Source of the DNA: an uncultured Mollicutes bacterium | Lineage (GTDB): Bacteria; Bacillota_I; Bacilli_A; RFN20; CAG-826 | Assembly (NCBI GenBank): GCA_900545015.1 | Contig: UQXJ01000006.1 | Span: 1-64,000 of the forward strand | DNA length: 64,000 nucleotides | Direction of reading: 5' to 3' | In this document: positions 35,062-45,005 of the stretch, one piece after another | Layout: the number at the start of each line of letters is the position of its first letter | Position numbering within the stretch: the stretch's first letter is position 1 | Made by a program: the position numbers and the translations under genes | The notes under the pieces: generated by a model | What the model was told of the DNA's origin: nothing | The model's database searches: none | What the model saw: the letters and a program-made list of their open reading frames with translations, nothing else

Positions 35062-35418
35062 TTAGAACTTTAATCCGTTTTCTCTTGCGCTTTCAGCAAG
35101 TGCTTTAACTCTTCCATGATAGACATAACCGCCTCTATCGAATACGACAGATACGATATTCTTTTCTAAACATTTTTTAGCAATATCAGCACCGACAAGT
35201 TTTGCGCCTTCGATATTGTTTCCGTTATCAAGCTTAAGTTGTTCACTTGAGCTTGATACGAGTGTAATACCTTTAACATCATCAATGACTTGAACTTCGA
35301 TGTTCTTGTTTGATCTGTATACGCAGAGTCTAGGAGTTTCACTAGTTCCGCTAATCTTTTTACGAACTCTAATGTGTTTTCTTAATCTAACACTATTTCT
35401 ATCAGTTTTATTAATCAT
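35062..35418 (-). CDS. rplR: 50S ribosomal protein L18
   Basis: 118 residues from the ATG at 35418 ([21 protein letters not shown]), 9 nt after AGGAG; an ATG at 35424 is too close to the ribosome binding site. L18 binds 5S rRNA. The central [19 protein letters not shown] and terminal [23 protein letters not shown] are characteristic. Confidence 0.96.
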   Translation of the reverse strand: MINKTDRNSVRLRKHIRVRKKISGTSETPRLCVYRSNKNIEVQVIDDVKGITLVSSSSEQLKLDNGNNIEGAKLVGADIAKKCLEKNIVSVVFDRGGYVYHGRVKALAESARENGLKF

Positions 35419-35433
35419 ATACATTAACTCCTA

Positions 35434-35997
35434 TTATTTCTTACCAGCACGTTTGCCTTCTTTACGTAAGACAACTTCGCCAACATAACGGATACCTTTT
35501 CCTTGATATGGTTCAGGTTTACGAACTTCTCTAATTTGAGCAGCGACTTGACCAACTTTGAATTTGTCTGAACCGCTAATTTCAACATAAGCATTGACAT
35601 CTTTTGATTTTGATTCAACGACTTTAATTGTAACGCCATCCATTGGTGAAACAGTAATTGGATGTGAGTAGCCAACGTGAAGGACAATATCTTTTCCTTT
35701 CATTTCAGCTCTGTATCCGATACCGATGATAGCTAATTTCTTTGTGTAACCTTCGTGGCAACCAACACAAGCATTATTAATTAATGCTCTGATTGTTCCG
35801 TGCATTGCTTTAACGTTCTTTTCATCGTTAACTCTAGTTACTTTTAAGATTCCTTCATTAAGTTCAACTCCGATGAATTTTGTATCGAAAGCGATTTTAT
35901 CTTCACCGAATTTACCTTTAATATCAACAAGACCGTCTCCGACAGTTACTGTTAATCCTTCTGGTATGTGAATAAGTTTATTACCAATACGTGACAT
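35434..35997 (-). CDS. rplF: 50S ribosomal protein L6
   Basis: 187 residues, two tandem L6 folds. The start MSRIGNKLIHIPEG and the C-terminal EPYQGKGIRYVGEVVLRKEGK are hallmark segments near the factor-binding site. Order rpsH-rplF-rplR is kept. Confidence 0.97.
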   Translation of the reverse strand: MSRIGNKLIHIPEGLTVTVGDGLVDIKGKFGEDKIAFDTKFIGVELNEGILKVTRVNDEKNVKAMHGTIRALINNACVGCHEGYTKKLAIIGIGYRAEMKGKDIVLHVGYSHPITVSPMDGVTIKVVESKSKDVNAYVEISGSDKFKVGQVAAQIREVRKPEPYQGKGIRYVGEVVLRKEGKRAGKK

Positions 35998-36014
35998 ATA
36001 AATCTATCCTCCTA

Positions 36015-36413
36015 TTACCAAACGTAACAGATTACTTCGCCACCGACATTTTGCTTTTTGCATTCTTTGTCTGTGAGAAGACCTTTACTTGTTGAAATAA
36101 TTGCGATACCTAATCCTCTTAAAACGCTTGGAATGTGTTTGCTATCAGCTGTAACACGTAAGCCAGGTTTAGATATTCTTCTAAGTCCTGAGATGATCTT
36201 TTCACCATTTGGACCGTATTTTAATACTACTTTAAGTTCTTTATGTCCTTCAGCATTCTTTTCTGTTGAATATGAAGTAATAAAGCCTTCATCTAATAAA
36301 ATTTTTGCAATGTTAACCTTCATATTGCTTGAAGGCATAGAAACTGATTCGTGATGAAGAGCATTTGCGTTTCTAATTCTTGTAAGCATATCTGCTATTG
36401 GATCTTGATGCAT
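36015..36413 (-). CDS. rpsH: 30S ribosomal protein S8
   Basis: 132 residues. [21 protein letters not shown] opens the protein and the 16S rRNA-binding C terminus reads [31 protein letters not shown]. In many bacteria S8 represses its own operon by binding the spc mRNA; no clear S8-like mRNA site was identified here. Confidence 0.97.
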   Translation of the reverse strand: MHQDPIADMLTRIRNANALHHESVSMPSSNMKVNIAKILLDEGFITSYSTEKNAEGHKELKVVLKYGPNGEKIISGLRRISKPGLRVTADSKHIPSVLRGLGIAIISTSKGLLTDKECKKQNVGGEVICYVW

Positions 36414-36432
36414 ATTCTATTCCTCCTTTAAA

Positions 36433-36618
36433 TTACCATGAAGATTTTTTGAGTCCTGGAATTTCACCTTTATAAGCTAATTCTCTAAGACAAATTCTGC
36501 AAAGACCGAACTTTGAATAAACTGAGTGAGGTCTTCCACATCTCTTGCAACGTGTATATTCTCTGACCTTAAATTTTTGTGGTCTAGATTGTTTAACCTT
36601 TAAACTTGTTTTTGCCAT
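36433..36618 (-). CDS. rpsN: 30S ribosomal protein S14, zinc-binding type Z
   Basis: A 61-residue short form. Cysteines in CKRCGRPH and CRIC (positions 24, 27, 40 and 43) make the zinc ribbon of S14p/S29e type Z proteins. The end [11 protein letters not shown] is typical. It lies between rplE and rpsH. Confidence 0.97.
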   Translation of the reverse strand: MAKTSLKVKQSRPQKFKVREYTRCKRCGRPHSVYSKFGLCRICLRELAYKGEIPGLKKSSW

Positions 36619-36634
36619 CTTTAAGTACCTCTAA

Positions 36635-37261
36635 TTATCTATTAAATGGCATGCCTAACTCTTTTAAGAGAGCATAAGCTTCTTCATCATTCTTAGCAGT
36701 TGTAACAATGATGATGTCCATTCCTCTAACTTTTTGAACTTTATCGTAATCAATTTCAGGGAAAATTAATTGTTCTTTAATACCTAAAGTATAATTTCCT
36801 CTTCCATCGAAAGCATTTTTGTTAACACCACGGAAGTCTCTAACTCTAGGTAATGAGATAGATACAAGTTTATCGAAGAATTCATACATTCTGATTCCTC
36901 TTAATGTAACTTTAGTTCCGATTGGTTCACCTTCTCTTAATTTAAAGGTAGCAATACTTTTCTTTGCTTTTGTGATAACTGGTTTTTGTCCAGTGATTAA
37001 TGAGAGTTCTTCAACTGCTTCATCAATTCTCTTTTTATCTTGAGTTGCATCACCAACACCGATGTTGATAACGATTTTTTCTAAGTGTGGAACTTCCATG
37101 ACTGACTTATAGCCAAATTGTTTCATAAGCTTAGCTTTAATTTCGTTATTATAAGCATCTAATAAACGTGTGTGGTTTAAAGGAGCTTTATGTCCCTTAG
37201 AAGTTGCAGCTTCTTTTTCAACTTTTTTTGCTGTAGCTGTAGTTTTCTTTGCTTCTGCCAT
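36635..37261 (-). CDS. rplE: 50S ribosomal protein L5 with N-terminal extension
   Basis: 208 residues against about 179. The L5 body begins near [30 protein letters not shown] and includes [26 protein letters not shown] and [21 protein letters not shown]. The first 28 residues ([20 protein letters not shown]) are K/A/T-rich and probably disordered, like the extension of L22. L5 binds 5S rRNA. Confidence 0.96.
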   Translation of the reverse strand: MAEAKKTTATAKKVEKEAATSKGHKAPLNHTRLLDAYNNEIKAKLMKQFGYKSVMEVPHLEKIVINIGVGDATQDKKRIDEAVEELSLITGQKPVITKAKKSIATFKLREGEPIGTKVTLRGIRMYEFFDKLVSISLPRVRDFRGVNKNAFDGRGNYTLGIKEQLIFPEIDYDKVQKVRGMDIIIVTTAKNDEEAYALLKELGMPFNR

Positions 37262-37272
37262 ACCTTTCTCCT

Positions 37273-37584
37273 TTATTTAACTTCTTTATTTGTAGATTTT
37301 AAGTATCTTACTTTGTTACCATCTTTATCAAATTTGTAACCAAGTCTTGATGCTTTTTTGCTCTTTTCATCATAGTACATAACTTTTGATGCATCGATTG
37401 GAGCAAATACTTCTTGAATGCTTCCTTCTGGGTTAGCTTGTGTTGGTTTAACGTGTTTTTTAACAACATTTACGCCATCAACAACAACCTTGTTTTCTTT
37501 AGGAAGTACTCTTTGAATAGTACCGACTTTTTTCTTGTCTTTTCCAGAGATAACTAATACTTTATCACCTTTTTTAAGTTTCAT
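37273..37584 (-). CDS. rplX: 50S ribosomal protein L24
   Basis: 103 residues with the KOW motif near the start ([21 protein letters not shown]) and the [17 protein letters not shown] block. It initiates large-subunit assembly. Order rplN-rplX-rplE is conserved. Confidence 0.97.
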   Translation of the reverse strand: MKLKKGDKVLVISGKDKKKVGTIQRVLPKENKVVVDGVNVVKKHVKPTQANPEGSIQEVFAPIDASKVMYYDEKSKKASRLGYKFDKDGNKVRYLKSTNKEVK

Positions 37585-37599
37585 ACTTCTTTTACCTCC

Positions 37600-37974
37600 T
37601 TATAAGACTTCAGTAGCAAGTGAAACGATTTTCATAAATGCATCGCCTTTTTCACGAAGTTCTCTTGCTACAGGTCCGAATACACGAGTACCGACTGGTG
37701 TCTTATCTTCGTTGATAATGACACAAGCGTTATCATCAAATCTAATTGTTGAACCATCTTTTCTTTCGATTGGATAGCTTGTTCTTACGATGACAGCTTT
37801 AACGATTTGACTCTTTTTAACTTTACCGTTTGGAATAGCATCTTTAACTGCACATTTAACGATGTCGCCAACTGATGCTACTTTTCTATTTGTTCCGCCG
37901 TAAATTGTGAAGATTCTTACAACACGAGCGCCGCTATTATCAGCAACAACAAGATTAGTTTCCTTTTGTACCAT
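37600..37974 (-). CDS. rplN: 50S ribosomal protein L14
   Basis: 124 residues. [29 protein letters not shown] and the C-terminal [29 protein letters not shown] are characteristic. L14 contacts the decoding-side bridge with the small subunit. Confidence 0.97.
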   Translation of the reverse strand: MVQKETNLVVADNSGARVVRIFTIYGGTNRKVASVGDIVKCAVKDAIPNGKVKKSQIVKAVIVRTSYPIERKDGSTIRFDDNACVIINEDKTPVGTRVFGPVARELREKGDAFMKIVSLATEVL

Positions 37975-37976
37975 AA

Positions 37977-38297
37977 CTATTCAGCCTCCTTTGTATCTTC
38001 TTCATGAAGTACTTCTTTTAATTCTTCGCTTTCAGCAATCTTAATTGATTCAACTGCTTTTGAATCGACTGAGACTAAAACGAATCTTTTTAAAGTACTT
38101 AATGGTCTGCATGCTGCGATTGTAACGATATCGCCTTCTTTTGCTAAACCTTTTTCATCGTGAGCATAATACTTAGCTCTAAATTGAACTCTCTTCTTAT
38201 ACTTAGGATGTTTTCTATGACTTTCGCTTTCTACAACGATTGTCTTTGGAGATTTTGCGCTAACTACTACGCCAGTAATTTTCTTTTTAACGTCCAT
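37977..38297 (-). CDS. rpsQ: 30S ribosomal protein S17 with acidic C-terminal tail
   Basis: 106 residues against about 87. The OB-fold core ([33 protein letters not shown] ... [23 protein letters not shown]) is normal. About 20 extra residues at the end are strongly acidic ([18 protein letters not shown]), which is odd for an rRNA-binding protein and is probably exposed to solvent. Confidence 0.96.
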   Translation of the reverse strand: MDVKKKITGVVVSAKSPKTIVVESESHRKHPKYKKRVQFRAKYYAHDEKGLAKEGDIVTIAACRPLSTLKRFVLVSVDSKAVESIKIAESEELKEVLHEEDTKEAE

Positions 38298-38299
38298 AA

Positions 38300-38509
38300 T
38301 TACTTACCCTCTTCATTCATCCCGAGTTCTCTTTCTTTTAAGACTGTATAAACACGGGCGATATCTTTTCTAACTCTCTTGAGTTCCATCATGTTGTCGA
38401 GTGATCCGACAGCTTTCTTTCTTCTTAAATCAAATAATTGTTCTTTTAAGGAGTAAATACGATTATTTAATTCTTCTGTAGATAATTCTCTTACATCTTT
38501 GATTTTCAT
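38300..38509 (-). CDS. rpmC: 50S ribosomal protein L29
   Basis: A 69-residue two-helix protein beginning MKIKDVRELSTEELNNRIYSLKEQLFDLR, near the exit tunnel. It lies 2-3 nt from both neighbours (rplP and rpsQ). Confidence 0.97.
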   Translation of the reverse strand: MKIKDVRELSTEELNNRIYSLKEQLFDLRRKKAVGSLDNMMELKRVRKDIARVYTVLKERELGMNEEGK

Positions 38510-38512
38510 AAA

Positions 38513-38935
38513 CTACTTTGCCTCCTTATTTTCTTTTTTAACAATTCTTGTGCTAAGTGGAAGTTTATAACTTGCTTGCTTTAATGCGTGAACAGCAACT
38601 TCTTCGCTTACTCCACCGATTTCAAACATAACTCTGTTCTTTTTAACTACTGCTACCCAGTATTCTGGATTACCTTTACCAGAACCCATACGGACTTCAG
38701 CAGGTTTCTTAGTTTTTGCTAAGTGTGGGAATATTCTAATATAGATTTTTCCTTCACGTTTTGTATAACGTGATAAGACGACTCTGACAGCTTCGATTTG
38801 TCTATCGCTTACCCAGTTACCTTCAGTTGCTTGTAGACCATAATCTCCGAAAGCAACAGTGTTTCCAGCCTTTGATAAGCCTTCATATCTAATAATATGA
38901 GGACGTCTGTATTTAACTCTCTTTGGTTGTAACAT
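38513..38935 (-). CDS. rplP: 50S ribosomal protein L16
   Basis: 140 residues. The start [13 protein letters not shown] and the block [31 protein letters not shown] are typical. It lies by the A-site tRNA elbow. Confidence 0.97.
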   Translation of the reverse strand: MLQPKRVKYRRPHIIRYEGLSKAGNTVAFGDYGLQATEGNWVSDRQIEAVRVVLSRYTKREGKIYIRIFPHLAKTKKPAEVRMGSGKGNPEYWVAVVKKNRVMFEIGGVSEEVAVHALKQASYKLPLSTRIVKKENKEAK

Positions 38936-38937
38936 AA

Positions 38938-39627
38938 CTATTCTCCTTTCTTTTGATTATCTTCTACTTTAACGTTTCTAGGATTAATTTCTTTTTCACC
39001 ACGGCAGATCCAAACTTTGACACCTAATTTTCCATAAGTTGTCATAGCTTCTCTCCATGAATAATCAATATCACTAACTAATGTATTGATTGCCATAGTT
39101 CCTTCTTTATATCCTTCAGTACGTGCGATATCAGCACCAGCAAGTCTACCACTTACAGCAGTTTTACAACCTTTAGCGCCTGATTTTCTTACTTGAGCAA
39201 TTGCTTTCTTTTGAACAATTCTGAAGCTAGCACGTGCTTCAAGTTGAGCACAAATTTGGTCTGCAACGATTCTTGCATCAAGATATGGTTGTTTGACTTC
39301 GATAACATCAATTTTAACTGAGCACTTTAACATTTTTTGTAAAGCTTCTGTTAATTTGTTGATGTTTTCACCTTTTGTTCCGATGACTGTTCCAGGTTTT
39401 GCAACGAAGACGAGTACACGGACAAAGAAGCCCTTATCGTTTTTCTTTCTTTCGATTTCGATGTGAGATAATTGAGCATCTCTACCGATTTGTTTTTCTA
39501 AATAATTTCTAATGTTAATGTCTTCGACTAAGAAGTTTGAATATTCTTTATCAGAAGCATACCATCTTGAGTTCCAATTTTTATTAAGACCAATTCTCAT
39601 TCCGATTGGATTAACTTTTTGACCCAT
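38938..39627 (-). CDS. rpsC: 30S ribosomal protein S3
   Basis: 229 residues. [24 protein letters not shown] opens the protein. The KH domain includes [18 protein letters not shown] and the C-terminal domain has [15 protein letters not shown], near the mRNA entry tunnel. Confidence 0.97.
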   Translation of the reverse strand: MGQKVNPIGMRIGLNKNWNSRWYASDKEYSNFLVEDINIRNYLEKQIGRDAQLSHIEIERKKNDKGFFVRVLVFVAKPGTVIGTKGENINKLTEALQKMLKCSVKIDVIEVKQPYLDARIVADQICAQLEARASFRIVQKKAIAQVRKSGAKGCKTAVSGRLAGADIARTEGYKEGTMAINTLVSDIDYSWREAMTTYGKLGVKVWICRGEKEINPRNVKVEDNQKKGE

Positions 39628-39641
39628 AATCTACCTTACTC

Positions 39642-40205
39642 CTAATTTCTTTCTTTGACTGTAACATAGATATTACAGAATCTCTTAACTAATCCGCTTG
39701 CGCTACCTTTAGCACGTGGAAGGAATCTTCTCATTTTAATGCTATCTGTAGCATAGATTTCGCTAATGTATAATTTATCTTCATTTAATCCGAAGTTATT
39801 TGTAGCATTAGCCATAGCTGATTTAATAACTTTAGCAACAGCTACGCTGACTCTGTGATTTGAGTTGAGTAATAAGCCAAGAGCTTCATCACAATCTTTG
39901 CCTCTAACGACATCGATAACGAGTCTTGCTTTTCTAGGAGTGCTCTTAACACTGATTGCTTTAGCGTGTGCGCTTGTAACAACAGGTTTAACTTCTTTCT
40001 TAGTTTCAGCTTTCTTAGTTTCAACTTTCTTAGCTGTTTCTTTTGTAGTTTTAACTGCTTTCTTAGTTGTTGTCTTTTTAGCAGTTTTTGTTTCAGCTTT
40101 TTCTACTGTTTCTTTAGCAGCTTTCTTTGCTTTTGGAGCAGCTTTTTTAACAGTTTTCTTTGTTTCTTTTTCTACAGCTTCTGTAGTAACTTTCTTTTCT
40201 GCCAT
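39642..40205 (-). CDS. rplV: 50S ribosomal protein L22 with very long basic N-terminal extension
   Basis: 187 residues against about 113. The L22 core starts near residue 77 (TSAHAKAISVKSTPRKARLVIDVVRGKD) and ends YVTVKE. The first 75 residues consist almost only of K, T, A, E and V in histone-H1-like short repeats (KKAAPKAKKAAKET, KKTTTKKAVKTTKET). A ribosome binding site (TAGGAGGAG) precedes the ATG, so it is translated. The extension would begin on the outer face of the large subunit. Confidence 0.95.
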   Translation of the reverse strand: MAEKKVTTEAVEKETKKTVKKAAPKAKKAAKETVEKAETKTAKKTTTKKAVKTTKETAKKVETKKAETKKEVKPVVTSAHAKAISVKSTPRKARLVIDVVRGKDCDEALGLLLNSNHRVSVAVAKVIKSAMANATNNFGLNEDKLYISEIYATDSIKMRRFLPRAKGSASGLVKRFCNIYVTVKERN

Positions 40206-40219
40206 ATTTCTCCTCCTAA

Positions 40220-40528
40220 TTACTTCTTAACACCAGCTGCTGCCATAGCTGCTGCCTTATCTTCAGCGTTATTACCGAAGTGTCCTTTATATGTTCTTGT
40301 TGGAGCAAATTCTCCGAGTTTGTGTCCGACCATATCTTCTGTTACATAAACTGTAATGAATGCGTGTCCGTTATAAACAGCAAAAGTGTGTTCGACGAAT
40401 TCTGGGAAAATTGTACTTCTTCTTGACCAAGTCTTAATGACTGCTTTTTTGCCTGAGTTGTTTAATGCTTCAACTTTGTTCATTAAACTTTCATCAACAA
40501 ATGGTCCCTTTTTTAAACTACGTGCCAT
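40220..40528 (-). CDS. rpsS: 30S ribosomal protein S19
   Basis: 102 residues from the ATG at 40528 ([19 protein letters not shown]); an in-frame TTG at 40534 is too near the [28 protein letters not shown] and [15 protein letters not shown] are characteristic. Confidence 0.97.
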   Translation of the reverse strand: MARSLKKGPFVDESLMNKVEALNNSGKKAVIKTWSRRSTIFPEFVEHTFAVYNGHAFITVYVTEDMVGHKLGEFAPTRTYKGHFGNNAEDKAAAMAAAGVKK

Positions 40529-40547
40529 TTTCAATTAACTCCTTTCA

Positions 40548-41381
40548 CTATTTATCTGTCTTTCTCTTAATAATAAGCTTTGTTGAAGCTTTCTTATTTC
40601 TACGTGTCTTAACACCGAGAGCTCTCTTGCCCCATGGTGTACGTGGTGCATCTCTACCAACAGGACATTTACCTTCACCACCACCGTGTGGGTGATCTGG
40701 TGGGTTCATTGCGCTACCTCTAACAGTAGGTCTTGTTCCGAGCCATCTTGTTTTACCAGCTTTACCTAAGTTAACAAGGTTGAAGTCTTCGTTTCCAACA
40801 ACACCGATTGTAGCTTTACATTCACCAAGGATTTTTCTTGTTTCACCACTTTGAAGTCTTACGATAACGTATTTTCCATCTTTACCTAAGATTTGAGCTG
40901 AACATCCAGCACTTCTACAAAGTTGGCCACCTTTTTTAGGCATTAATTCAACGTTGTGAACTAATGTACCTTCAGGAATATTTTTTAATAAGAGAGCGTT
41001 ACCAACAACGATATCTCCATTTTCTCCGCTAATAATCTTATCGCCAACGTTTAATCCTTTTGGTTTAATGATGTATCTTTTTTCACCATCAACATAATTG
41101 ATTAATGCGATATTTGCGTTTCTATTTGGATCGTATTCAATGGCTGCGACCTTACCAACTACTCCATCTTTATTTCTCTTGAAATCGATGATTCTGTATT
41201 TTCTCTTGTTTCCTCCACCGATATGACGAGTTGTGATAACACCTTGTTGGTTTCTACCACCGCTCTTCTTAAGGGTGACGAGTAAACTTTTTTCAGGAGT
41301 AGCTTTTGTAATCTCTTCAAAACTTAATGTTGTCATTGCACGTCTTGAAGGAGTATATGGTTTATAACTTTTAATTGACAT
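40548..41381 (-). CDS. rplB: 50S ribosomal protein L2
   Basis: 277 residues, normal length. The peptidyl-transferase-near segment [22 protein letters not shown], with its conserved histidine, is intact. It follows rplW. Confidence 0.98.
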   Translation of the reverse strand: MSIKSYKPYTPSRRAMTTLSFEEITKATPEKSLLVTLKKSGGRNQQGVITTRHIGGGNKRKYRIIDFKRNKDGVVGKVAAIEYDPNRNANIALINYVDGEKRYIIKPKGLNVGDKIISGENGDIVVGNALLLKNIPEGTLVHNVELMPKKGGQLCRSAGCSAQILGKDGKYVIVRLQSGETRKILGECKATIGVVGNEDFNLVNLGKAGKTRWLGTRPTVRGSAMNPPDHPHGGGEGKCPVGRDAPRTPWGKRALGVKTRRNKKASTKLIIKRKTDK

Positions 41382-41410
41382 GTTTTTTCTCCTATATATA
41401 AGTTTATTCT

Positions 41411-41755
41411 TTATTCAGCGTATAAGTTGATTGTTTGACCTTCTTTGAGAGTAACAATAGCTTTCTTAAATGCGCTAAGGCTTCCTTTGTATTTTGATCC
41501 ACGTGTTACAGCTTTGCTTGGAACATTAACAACGTTTACATTTTTAACTTCAACGTTATAAATTTTGTGGATTGCATTCTTGATTTGGGTCTTATTTGCA
41601 CTCTTTTTAACAATGAATGTATATTGATTGTTTTCTTGAATTACTGTTGTACTTTTTTCAGTAATAAGAGGTTCAATAATACAATCGAAATCATGAATGG
41701 ATGCTTTTTTAACGTTTTCAGTAACTGGAGCAGCTACTTCTTTTTTCTTTGCCAT
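41411..41755 (-). CDS. rplW: 50S ribosomal protein L23
   Basis: 114 residues with about 20 extra N-terminal residues ([20 protein letters not shown]). The core [37 protein letters not shown] is normal. L23 docks SRP and trigger factor at the exit tunnel. Its first base overlaps the rplD stop. Confidence 0.96.
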   Translation of the reverse strand: MAKKKEVAAPVTENVKKASIHDFDCIIEPLITEKSTTVIQENNQYTFIVKKSANKTQIKNAIHKIYNVEVKNVNVVNVPSKAVTRGSKYKGSLSAFKKAIVTLKEGQTINLYAE

Positions 41756-42378
41756 TATTTAAGATCCTCCTCAATTTTCTTAACATCTTCTTTAACCATA
41801 ACGATTTTGTTGAAGTTAAGAAGATCATAGACACTGATATTTCCGACGCTTCTTAATCCAACATTTGATAAGTTGCTAGCGCCTTGGAATACTAAGTCAT
41901 CGCTTGTAACGATTAATGTTTTAACGTTATCAAGTTTGAATGCTTTTAATAAAGAAACGACATCTTTAGTTTTTCCACTAACTGTTAAGCTATCTAAAAC
42001 AACTAAGTCTTTCTTTGCTTTTAAGCTTAATGCACTTCTTAATGCTAAGTCGTGTTCTTTCTTATTTTGCTTTAATTTATAATTTTGAACACCTGTAGGT
42101 CCGAAGACTGTACCGCCTCCAACCCAAATAGGTGAACGTGTTGAACCAGCTCTTGCTCTACCAGTTCCTTTTTGTCTCCATGGTTTTCTTCCGCCACCAG
42201 AAACTTCAAATCTCTTCTTTGTTTTAGCTGTTGCTTGTCTTGAATTTGATTGATAGACCATAACAGCATCAAACATAACTGATTCGTTTGGTTTGACTCC
42301 AAATACGTCTTTTGAAACTTCTAATGAAGAAACTGCATTACCATCTTGGGAATAGACTTTTAAATTCATATTTGCCAT
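41755..42378 (-). CDS. rplD: 50S ribosomal protein L4
   Basis: 207 residues. The tunnel loop GGGRKPWRQKGTGRARAGSTRSPIWVGGG is intact. In several bacteria L4 represses its own S10 operon through the mRNA leader; a structured leader is present upstream of rpsJ here. Confidence 0.97.
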   Translation of the reverse strand: MANMNLKVYSQDGNAVSSLEVSKDVFGVKPNESVMFDAVMVYQSNSRQATAKTKKRFEVSGGGRKPWRQKGTGRARAGSTRSPIWVGGGTVFGPTGVQNYKLKQNKKEHDLALRSALSLKAKKDLVVLDSLTVSGKTKDVVSLLKAFKLDNVKTLIVTSDDLVFQGASNLSNVGLRSVGNISVYDLLNFNKIVMVKEDVKKIEEDLK

Positions 42379-42392
42379 AACTATCTCCCTTC

Positions 42393-43094
42393 TTATTTAG
42401 CTTCTTCTGTAGCTTCTGTTTTAACACTTCTGTCGATTACTGGTTTAACAGCGAATTTTTGAAGTGATGGTTTAACAGCGCTTCTAATTTTAACAATTGA
42501 TTTTTTTGGTCCAGGTACTCCACCTCTAACTAAGATGTAATTCTTATCAGCATCAACCTTAACAATAATTTGATTTAAGACTGTTGCACTTTGATTTCCC
42601 ATGTGTCCTGACATTTTCTTGCCTGGAATAACACGGTTGTTGCATCTACCGTTATTAGCGAATGAACCTTGTTGTCTGTGATATCCTGATCCGTGTCCTT
42701 TAGGTCCAATTGCTTGTCCCCATCTCTTAATGACACCAGCATATCCTCTACCTTTGCTTGTTCCGATGACATCAACGATATCTCCAGCATTGAATAAATT
42801 AGCTTTGATTTCGCTTCCGACTTCGAAATTGTTCATTTCATCACCTTTTAATTCAAACAAGAATTGTTTTGGTGAGACATTAGCTTTAGCAAATATGCCT
42901 TTTTCACATTTATTTAATGAATTTTCTTTCTTGTCTTCATAACCGACTTGAATTGATTCATAACCGTCGTGTTCTTTTGTTTTCTTTAAAGTAACAACGT
43001 TTGGTAAGACTTCGATAACAGTGACTGCATACATTGAGCCATCTTCAGTATAGACTTGAGTCATACCCATCTTTCTACCGATGATTTCTTTCAT
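42393..43094 (-). CDS. rplC: 50S ribosomal protein L3
   Basis: 233 residues. MKEIIGRKMGMTQVYTEDG opens the protein, and the loop GYHRQQGSFANNGRCNNRVIPGKKMSGHMG reaches toward the peptidyl transferase centre. A short extra tail (VIDRSVKTEATEEAK) follows the core. Confidence 0.97.
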   Translation of the reverse strand: MKEIIGRKMGMTQVYTEDGSMYAVTVIEVLPNVVTLKKTKEHDGYESIQVGYEDKKENSLNKCEKGIFAKANVSPKQFLFELKGDEMNNFEVGSEIKANLFNAGDIVDVIGTSKGRGYAGVIKRWGQAIGPKGHGSGYHRQQGSFANNGRCNNRVIPGKKMSGHMGNQSATVLNQIIVKVDADKNYILVRGGVPGPKKSIVKIRSAVKPSLQKFAVKPVIDRSVKTEATEEAK

Positions 43095-43107
43095 TGTGTC
43101 CTACCTC

Positions 43108-43419
43108 CTATAACTTAATATTGATATCGACACCACTTGGAAGGTCTAATCTTCTTAAAGCGTCGATTGTATCACTATTTGGTCCTACAATATCGATAAT
43201 TCTCTTGTGTGTTCTGATTTCGAATTGTTCACGTGAATCTTTATCTTTATGAACAGCTCTTAAGATTGTGTAGACTTGTTTTTCCGTTGGAAGTGGAATA
43301 GGTCCTACTACACTAGCACCTGTTTTAGTAATTGCATTTACAATTTTTGTTACGCTCATATCGAGTACTTTATGATCGTAAGCTTGTAAACGAACTCTAA
43401 TTTTTTTGACTTTTGCCAT
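43108..43419 (-). CDS. rpsJ: 30S ribosomal protein S10
   Basis: 103 residues and the first gene of the cluster. [22 protein letters not shown] and [18 protein letters not shown] are characteristic. It has an AAAGGAG ribosome binding site 9 nt before the ATG, downstream of a folded leader of about 125 nt. Confidence 0.97.
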   Translation of the reverse strand: MAKVKKIRVRLQAYDHKVLDMSVTKIVNAITKTGASVVGPIPLPTEKQVYTILRAVHKDKDSREQFEIRTHKRIIDIVGPNSDTIDALRRLDLPSGVDINIKL

Positions 43420-43544
43420 GAATTCGTTCTCCTTTCGTTACATAATACAGATTTGCAGTCGGTTCAATGCGAATTCCCTGATCACCATCATGACAACGCT
43501 TATGGGTGTATCAGCAACCTCGCACATCATTACTTTCCGCAAGC
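43420..43544 (-). ncRNA. Structured 5' leader RNA of the S10 operon
   Basis: On the minus strand the leader can form a long stem: TGCGAG near its start pairs with TTCGCA near 43470, and inside it CTGATACACC pairs with GGTGATCAG with one bulged A. The apical loop is CATAAGCGTTGTCATGAT. The primary sequence (GATGTGCGAGGTTGCTGATACACC) resembles the S10-operon leaders I know from other Firmicutes. An L4-type autoregulatory leader is the likely identity, by position and fold rather than by a model search. Confidence 0.7.
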
Positions 43545-43550
43545 CTAAAA

Positions 43551-43580
43551 ATAATACTATATTCGACACCTATAAGTCAA
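43551..43580 (-). promoter_or_regulatory. Promoter of the S10-spc-alpha cluster
   Basis: TTGACT (43580-43575) and TATTAT (43556-43551) are 18 bp apart on the minus strand, placing the transcript start near 43544 at the 5' end of the structured leader. Confidence 0.65.
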
Positions 43581-43871
43581 CATTTATTTAACATTTTTTT
43601 GCATTTTTTTAATACATAGTATTAAAGGAGAATTTTTTAAAAGAATTTGTAATTATTTTTTGTGTTTTTTTCACTTTTTCAAAAATTTAATTAAATTCTC
43701 AATTTGAATTAATTTTTACCTAAAAAATTGATTTTATTAATATTTTTTGAAGACGAATAAACACTAGCAAAAGACCATCTTCGTGCTTTTTAGCTCCATC
43801 TTTAAAATAGCTTTTTTAATACGGTAAAATTAATAAATGAATTTTCTTTTCAATTTTTATATAATATTTTT
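43581..43871. other. Intergenic region between S10 operon and glycosyltransferase gene
   Basis: Apart from the -10 box of the glycosyltransferase gene and a small TTTAATAC/GTATTAAA inverted repeat near 43609-43628, I see nothing coding or clearly structured in this very AT-rich stretch. Confidence 0.5.
43860..43865 (+). promoter_or_regulatory. -10 box of the 43872 glycosyltransferase gene
   Basis: TATAAT, then ATTTTT and the ATG. There is no Shine-Dalgarno sequence and no clear -35 box. The sequence from TATAAT to ATGA equals that at 17312-17327. Confidence 0.5.
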
Positions 43872-45005
43872 ATGAGAATTTTTTGGGCAATACAGCAATT
43901 AGAAAAACTTGGTGGCACAGAAATTGTAACTATTGATTTAATTAATAGACTGGTAAATTATTATCCTATAACATTAATTTGCATTGCTGGTTTAAACCCA
44001 GAGAATAATTATAAAATCGATCCTCGTGTAAAAATAACGTATTTAAATGCAGATAGTGAAACTATTCGTAACGAGGAAAAAGTTTATAATTACAATAAGC
44101 AAGGAAAATATTTAAAATCACTTCGAGTTTATTGGAAAGTGATAGAAGAATTTTTCTTTAAGCAAAATTATTATCGCAAAAAAATTGCAAACATTATGGG
44201 TGAAAAAACAGATTCGTTATATATTGGCAGCTGTGCCGAAGCGTTTTTGCTTGCTCCTAAAAATTATAAAGTTTATTTCCATTACCATTTCGATGACAAA
44301 ACATACAATTTGGGTTGGATGAAATTTAATATGAAACGCTCAAGAAAAGCTGATAAATATATCTTTTTATCAAAATCAATCTTAAAAGAAGTTATAAAGA
44401 CTCATCCTAAATTAAAAGAAAAATCAACTTATGTCTATAATCCAATTCGATTTGAACCTGTGTTAGATACTAAAAAATACGATAATACCATTATTTTTGC
44501 TGGTCGATATGCCGAGCAAAAGAATCCCTTACTTGCTTTAAAAATAGCTAAATTATTAAAGGAGAAAGGACTAAATTTTCATCTAAAAATGTTTGGTGAA
44601 GGGTTATTACTTGATAAAATGCTAAATTATCAAAAAGAAAATAATTTAAATGATGTTGTATCAATTAATAAACCACGAAAAGATATTGAAAACGAAATTA
44701 AAACTAGTGATTTATTGCTTCTTACTTCAACATATGAAGGATATGTTCTTGTTAAAGGCGAAGCAAACGCCTTTTCTAAACCAGTTATTATGTCCAATTG
44801 GGGTAACACTTCACACGAAATGATCGATGATGGTGTCGATGGATTTGTAATTGATTCTTTTAATCCTGAAGATTATGCAAATAAAATTTATGAAATATTA
44901 ACTAACGATAATTATCTAGCTAAATTAAAAGAAACAACTTACGAAAAAACTAAAAATTTAAACGAAAATTATATAATCCAAGAATGGCTAAAAATTATTG
45001 GTTAA
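43872..45005 (+). CDS. Glycosyltransferase, GT-B fold, family 4
   Basis: 377 residues. The N-terminal Rossmann domain opens MRIFWAIQQLEKLGGTEIVTIDL. The C-terminal domain shows the GT4 donor-binding blocks FAGRYAEQKNPLLALKIA and TSTYEGYVLVKGEANAFSKPVI, the latter holding the E-x7-E-type motif. It transfers a sugar to an unknown acceptor, probably a surface lipid or polysaccharide, with the GT2 enzyme encoded 700 bp downstream. Its 3' end overlaps queH by 11 nt. Confidence 0.9.
   Translation: MRIFWAIQQLEKLGGTEIVTIDLINRLVNYYPITLICIAGLNPENNYKIDPRVKITYLNADSETIRNEEKVYNYNKQGKYLKSLRVYWKVIEEFFFKQNYYRKKIANIMGEKTDSLYIGSCAEAFLLAPKNYKVYFHYHFDDKTYNLGWMKFNMKRSRKADKYIFLSKSILKEVIKTHPKLKEKSTYVYNPIRFEPVLDTKKYDNTIIFAGRYAEQKNPLLALKIAKLLKEKGLNFHLKMFGEGLLLDKMLNYQKENNLNDVVSINKPRKDIENEIKTSDLLLLTSTYEGYVLVKGEANAFSKPVIMSNWGNTSHEMIDDGVDGFVIDSFNPEDYANKIYEILTNDNYLAKLKETTYEKTKNLNENYIIQEWLKIIG

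Noticed and set aside
39980..40200. Possible tandem repeat or CRISPR-like array
   Set aside because: The repetition is codon-level (AAG, ACT, GCT) in the L22 extension; there are no unique spacers and no cas genes.
39842..40349. Several open frames on either strand across rplV and rpsS (low-complexity S/F/L-rich on the plus strand)
   Set aside because: They are antisense or out-of-frame images of the K/T/A-rich L22 extension, with no ribosome binding sites and no plausible protein character.
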